Shown piece after piece: positions 59,485 to 64,000 of a DNA stretch of 64,000 nt. The position numbers and the translations under genes were made by a program. Numbering within the stretch: position 1 is the stretch's first letter; the number at the start of each line of letters is the position of its first letter. Source of the DNA: Anthopleura xanthogrammica (taxonomy: Eukaryota > Cnidaria > Anthozoa > Actiniaria > Actiniidae); assembly GCA_964019055.1 (NCBI GenBank), contig OZ025208.1, positions 8,314,539 through 8,378,538 on the forward strand. The letters are read 5' to 3'. The notes beneath the pieces were generated by a model. The model was given only the letters and a program-made list of their open reading frames with translations. It did not search any database and was not told the origin of the DNA.

Positions 59485-62400
59485 GTTGGTCTGTTGTCAG
59501 CTCAGACACGAATCTTTTTGCTTCCAATTTGTTGACTGATTAGCAAACTTCTGGGAGTTATAGCTCCATGTATTTGCTGTTAAAAGCACATATAATGCCT
59601 CAGAAATATCGCTGTATGATTCGAGTAATCATTTAGACAAAAGAAACCATATATTCAATTCGAATCGCGGCGAACTGCGGCAGCGTTCTAAAATGAGAGT
59701 TTGGATGCATTTTGTGACTCCTTCTGATTTTGTGGCCGACAGCCCGTCACGTCAACATTTCCTACAAATTCCACATCCTAACAGAGGAATATAACTACCT
59801 TCTGATGCATGCTGGAGATTTTTTATTTCAGGTTTAGCAGCTCGGCATTAGATAAATTTAATTCTTCCGGTTTTGTGTTATCTTTTCGACTTTTGAAAGC
59901 TGTTTGGAGATGCATCGAAAAGGTCCTCGCGCACGACTCGTGGATTTGCGAAAAAATATCAAACTACAAACTTTTGGAAAACCCAACCGTGTTAATACTT
60001 AAAACATCAAACATCGCAGTGTTTGGCTCCTCTATTCATCTCCTGTGAATACGAGAACAATCGCGATCAAATTCAACATGTAATTTATAGGTTTATTATT
60101 AGTATTCATGGCGGTTTATTAGAATCTGTTTTTATGCAAAATACCTGTTTAGATTTGAAGCTCTCGCCAGCTTGAGAAAACCTCAATTTTCCCGAGGTCA
60201 GAGTGGTTTTATTTTACTTTAGGAAGGTCTTATTCACTTATTTTTTAATTCGTCGTTTAGTAAACTTTAACGCAGGTTTATCGTATGTAAGCTTACTGGA
60301 AGGGTCTGATCTATCAAGTAGTTTGAGTTGTGTTTCTTGCTGTGGGGGCGTGCGATGCAATATTTTTACCACACCTTTGATTCCATGTTCTCCCTCGGAA
60401 AAACCTCTCTTAACCTCTTTAGATCTTCATATTTGAAGTACATCTAACATCCTATAAGAATCGAGCTCCAGCCACAAAAGTGATAGTTCAAAATTCCGCC
60501 AACTTAACTTTGAGTTTGTTTGTCTCTTACGATTCCTGGACGCATAATAAAGTTCATTATTAGAAGTTTGATTTCGAAATAGATTGATCTTGAAGATTTG
60601 TTTGTGGGTGAACAGTACTGCACTGTACTTTAGGGAAATATTTATAAATGTAGCGTATACAAAGGGTTTAAAGAAATTACAGTTATATTGTTTAAGCTTC
60701 TTACAATTCCTTTCCAAAAAAATATTTCAATGCTTCAATGCAAGTCTCTAGTACCTCATGTGCAGTTACAAGCAAGCGAATATCATCATTCCATGCTTGA
60801 TCTACTCGAGTTTATATGGCAATGTCGGTGTTGATCATTGGATTTTACAGTTTCAAAGTTAATACTCTTCTTAATTTTCACACATGCAGAGAACAAGTAA
60901 ATTAATAATAAGAGCTGGCAGTTAGAATTTCAAAATTAATTTTAGGAAATTATCTGCACATTGCATGAAATTAATGAATATTATTCTTGTATTGTCCTAA
61001 TAATTCCTGTTCCCAGTTTATGAAAGGATTGCTTCCTACTGATTTGTTTATTGTTTATTTTAATACCTTAATAAATGTCTTATTCTTATACCACATATCC
61101 TATCACTCGGCATTGCTTCTTCATTTCCCCCCATTCATTATTTTGTTTTTAAAAGAGTACCCAGAGAACAATTAACAGGTGCAGTACAATAAGATTTGAA
61201 ACTCCATTTAAGAAACACCTGAGTTTATACATTTTCTAAACCTCGGCTAGTTATTTACCAGTTAAATGTGTTAAAAAATAGAGACGATTAGTGTCACAAG
61301 CATTTAGTGATGCATTTTCTATTGCGCATATGCGGAGTATGCTGAGTATGATTCTTATTTTTCATTATTTCTGTTCAGAGTTGCAGCCAAATTATCATAA
61401 CTAGCAGACAACTTTTAAAATTATTTTGAATGCAAGACTAATAAAAAAATCAAACTCAAAATTAGATTTTTTTGTCTTTCCTTCTCAAGTTTATCATACT
61501 GTATGTATTTTCAGAATATGTTTCAATACAATCTAAAACTCATAAAAAAATATTTCAAAAAACTTTTATTGAATCTAGCTATCTACAGGAAGTAACATGT
61601 AATATGTCACCCAGGCTTCACCCTCCATCTTATATATTGCTACGTACTATTTTTTCATTTTTCATGGTATCTGCCGCTATATAATGTTGCATTATAACCA
61701 TATTGTATTCATTGTATTTAATATTGAATAGTTAACATCTTGTTATGAAAACACCGCTGGTTAGAACTGTTAATATACAATCAATATCAAGAATTGCTGT
61801 ACTATAATTTAATTTTGGACATGCAGACAGGGAGGAATTGATATTTTGTCAATATATTTTATTACTAAATTGCTAACCAACCTAAATTTAGTCCTTTTTG
61901 GATATATATGGATGGAAATTATGAATTCACTCTTGCCTTCTTTTTTAATATTTAATGATATGACTGAAGCACTTGCTAATTGTCTTCTTGAATGAGCAAG
62001 GATGAGATTAATCCTAAAAACGTAAAAGATACATGTACTAATTCTTTTAATAATTTCTAATACGGTTGAATAGATTATTGATTTTACCTTCAGTATTTTT
62101 AAGGGTGCAGTTAATAGTTTAAGCTACGCTTGTTAAAAGTAAATAATTCATCACATAAATTGCTTATAGATTATTTTACTGAGTATGCAAATGAGGAAGC
62201 CTGTCAAGCGTTTGTAAAGTAATGGACCAATAGTGGCACTGAGTTTGTTTCTTGATATTATTGAGTGCATATTTAACCAAGTCAGTTGTGATATTGTTGC
62301 CCAAAACATGTACATCTTTTGACTTATTTGGTTTTTTGTCCTTGGTTGAGTAAACAAGACTTTTGACATTGTCTAGACAAGTGGAGCAGAGTAAGATAAG

Positions 62401-63522
62401 AAAGCCAAACAGATGTCTGTGTCACTGAATATGCTATATACATGTATATTAGAGAAGGTCACAATATAATAATATGAAAACTGGCAAGTGTCAGTTGATT
62501 TCTTTAAAGAAATATTAATAAAATATTCATTTTCCAATCATAGATATTTTTATAGCAGTTTTCAGTTTCACACAAACTAGTATTTAGCTGCAAGATATTT
62601 GCTGCCAGAATTTGTTTTTTTTTTTTCGCCGCCATCAATCAAAATTAATCAATTGATCCTTTTCTTTTCTTCACTGGTGGCGGTGGAAAACCAAATTCAT
62701 AGTGTTTGCATATTGAAGATTGCATTAATACTATTGAGCCCACAGAAAAATACTTTTGACTTTGGAAGTCATATAATTGAAGCTAATGGGTCAATACAAT
62801 AAGAAGGTGATCCTTACTGCTGTCAACCATGATATCTGATGATACTATAATAAACATAAGTTAAGCTGACTAGATCTAGAGGAGACAGAACTGACCTCTG
62901 CTTATCATATTAGATTTATCTGTGCTTGTCAGGCCAATCTTCTTTCAAAGCTAGATGATAAATGTTTATACGTTGTGTACATTTTCAGTAACTTTTAAAA
63001 ACACATTTGTATAGCTAGAGTGGCTAACATAAGTACAGTGGAGGACTTCCCATTATCTTGAGCCTCCTGGGGACCAGGGAACAAATGTTTGGGGATTTGA
63101 GCTATCCAGGGTAACATTTTGGTGATGGAAGTCCATGGGACACAGCCTCAAGTGATAATGACAAGGTTAAGATATCAAGGTGGCATGAGATAATGGGAGT
63201 CCACTGTATCTTGATTCCTTTAGCCTGCGTAGCCAGGCATTCCTTGTGGTTCCCTGTGCCTTACCCTCCCCACCTTAGACACCGGGAACCCTCAAGGTAC
63301 GTTTGGTTAAGCAGGCTATGATTCATTTGGAGAACTGAACAAAAACCAGATTTTGCTTTTATGGGCTTATCACTCTGAATTTGCCATCATCAAAGTAAGA
63401 CAATATCAAGTTATTATAAGTCTTCTTTTGAACAAAAGCTGAATGAACAAGCATACATTCTGTAGGCAAATTGATATACTACCCATCATAGATCTGACTT
63501 TCTTTATCTTGTTTTCTTGTAG
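59485..63522. other. Likely first intron of the ankyrin gene
   Basis: AT-rich, no supported exon; contains a truncated family 4 palindrome at 62603. Confidence 0.4.
62603..62700. mobile_element. Truncated family 4 palindrome
   Basis: CCAGAATTTG...CGCCGCCATCAATC is mirrored by ACTGGTGGCGGTGGAAAACC and AAATTC. Short, eroded copy in the putative ankyrin intron. Confidence 0.7.
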
Positions 63523-63618
63523 ATTGATGTTGCCTTCCTGAGGGCTGCAAGGGCAGGAAACATTGACAAGGTTGTCAATTTTCTTAAAGATGGAGGAGAC
63601 ATCCACACTTGCAATGCT
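63523..63618 (+). CDS. Ankyrin N-terminal ankyrin-repeat exon
   Basis: 96 bases (32 codons), phase 0 at both ends, acceptor ttttcttgtag and donor gtaagt. Sequence [20 protein letters not shown] followed by [12 protein letters not shown]. This is the first repeat of ankyrin proteins (FLRAARxGNLDK, L-x-x-G-x-D-I-N-T-C-N), which attach membrane proteins to the spectrin skeleton. ANK1/2/3-type by this motif; the rest lies beyond the right edge. Confidence 0.9.
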
Positions 63619-63726
63619 GTAAGTCTTGATGTGGAACTAAGCTAAAGAAAACCAATCTTGTTGTTTTATGCTGGTCAATGTAATTAAATTTGGAAATTAT
63701 AGTACAGCATACTTGAGAAGTCAGTA

Positions 63727-64000
63727 ACGTGATGGTGATGTGATGATGAATTGATGATGTTGATAATGATGATGATGACGATGACGATGACGATGTGATG
63801 ATGATGATGATGATGATGATGTGATGACGATGTGATGACAATGTTGTGATGATGATGTTGTGATGATGTGATGACAATGTGATGACAATGTGATAACAAT
63901 GTTGTGATGATGATGTCGTGATGATGTGATGATGATGTGATGACAATGTTGTGATGATGATGATGTTGTGATGATGATGATGATGATGTGATGAGGATGT
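63727..64000. repeat. (GATGAT/GTGATGACAAT)n repeat
   Basis: GAT-rich repeat with longer units (TGTGATGACAATGTTGTGAT) running off the right edge, in the intron after the ankyrin exon. Long frames here are shadows. Confidence 0.9.

Noticed and set aside
63584..63946. His/Ser/Ile-rich frames on the minus strand
   Set aside because: Translation of the GAT-rich repeat.

Overview
The window looks like nuclear DNA of an anthozoan cnidarian, most likely a stony coral. It is AT-rich, its genes have many introns with GT-AG junctions, the protein families are metazoan, and the non-coding part is full of short palindromic transposon remnants (MITE-like), SINE-like repeats and tandem arrays. The species assignment is inference; no search was run.

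Layout. (1) About 1-14.4 kb, minus strand: a multi-exon gene for a TRPC-like cation channel. It reads in phase from a row of very short exons (13.1-8.9 kb) through the pre-S1 region, S1-S6, pore and TRP box (7.9-3.1 kb) into a linker and a SPRY domain that runs off the left edge. (2) 14.4-29.9 kb: no confident coding exon apart from one doubtful upstream exon of the channel gene. It holds palindromic elements, three tandem-repeat arrays, and a TATA-bearing candidate promoter with a splice donor near 23.1 kb. (3) 29.9-30.8 kb, plus strand: an intronless class A GPCR. (4) 30.8-36.1 kb: palindromes, a ~120-bp tandem repeat and an eight-copy ~400-bp satellite. (5) 37.0-49.85 kb, plus strand: a complete 16-exon splicing factor 1 (SF1/BBP) gene, 561 codons, with U2AF ligand motif, KH-QUA2, two CCHC zinc knuckles and a proline-rich tail. 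(6) 50.6-63.5 kb: mostly non-coding, with a second TATA-like candidate first exon at 53.2 kb. (7) 63.5 kb, plus strand: an ankyrin-repeat exon matching the N-terminus of ankyrin (ANK family), with a possible first coding exon at 59.45 kb; the gene continues beyond the right edge.

The genes are unrelated housekeeping or signalling genes and do not form a functional cluster. The most interesting item is the apparent TRPC-like channel with a C-terminal SPRY domain and about eight basic or charged microexons, most of them frame-neutral, one next to a 486-bp pure hexamer repeat. Exon limits were read by eye from splice signals and phase continuity; transcript data would be needed to confirm them.
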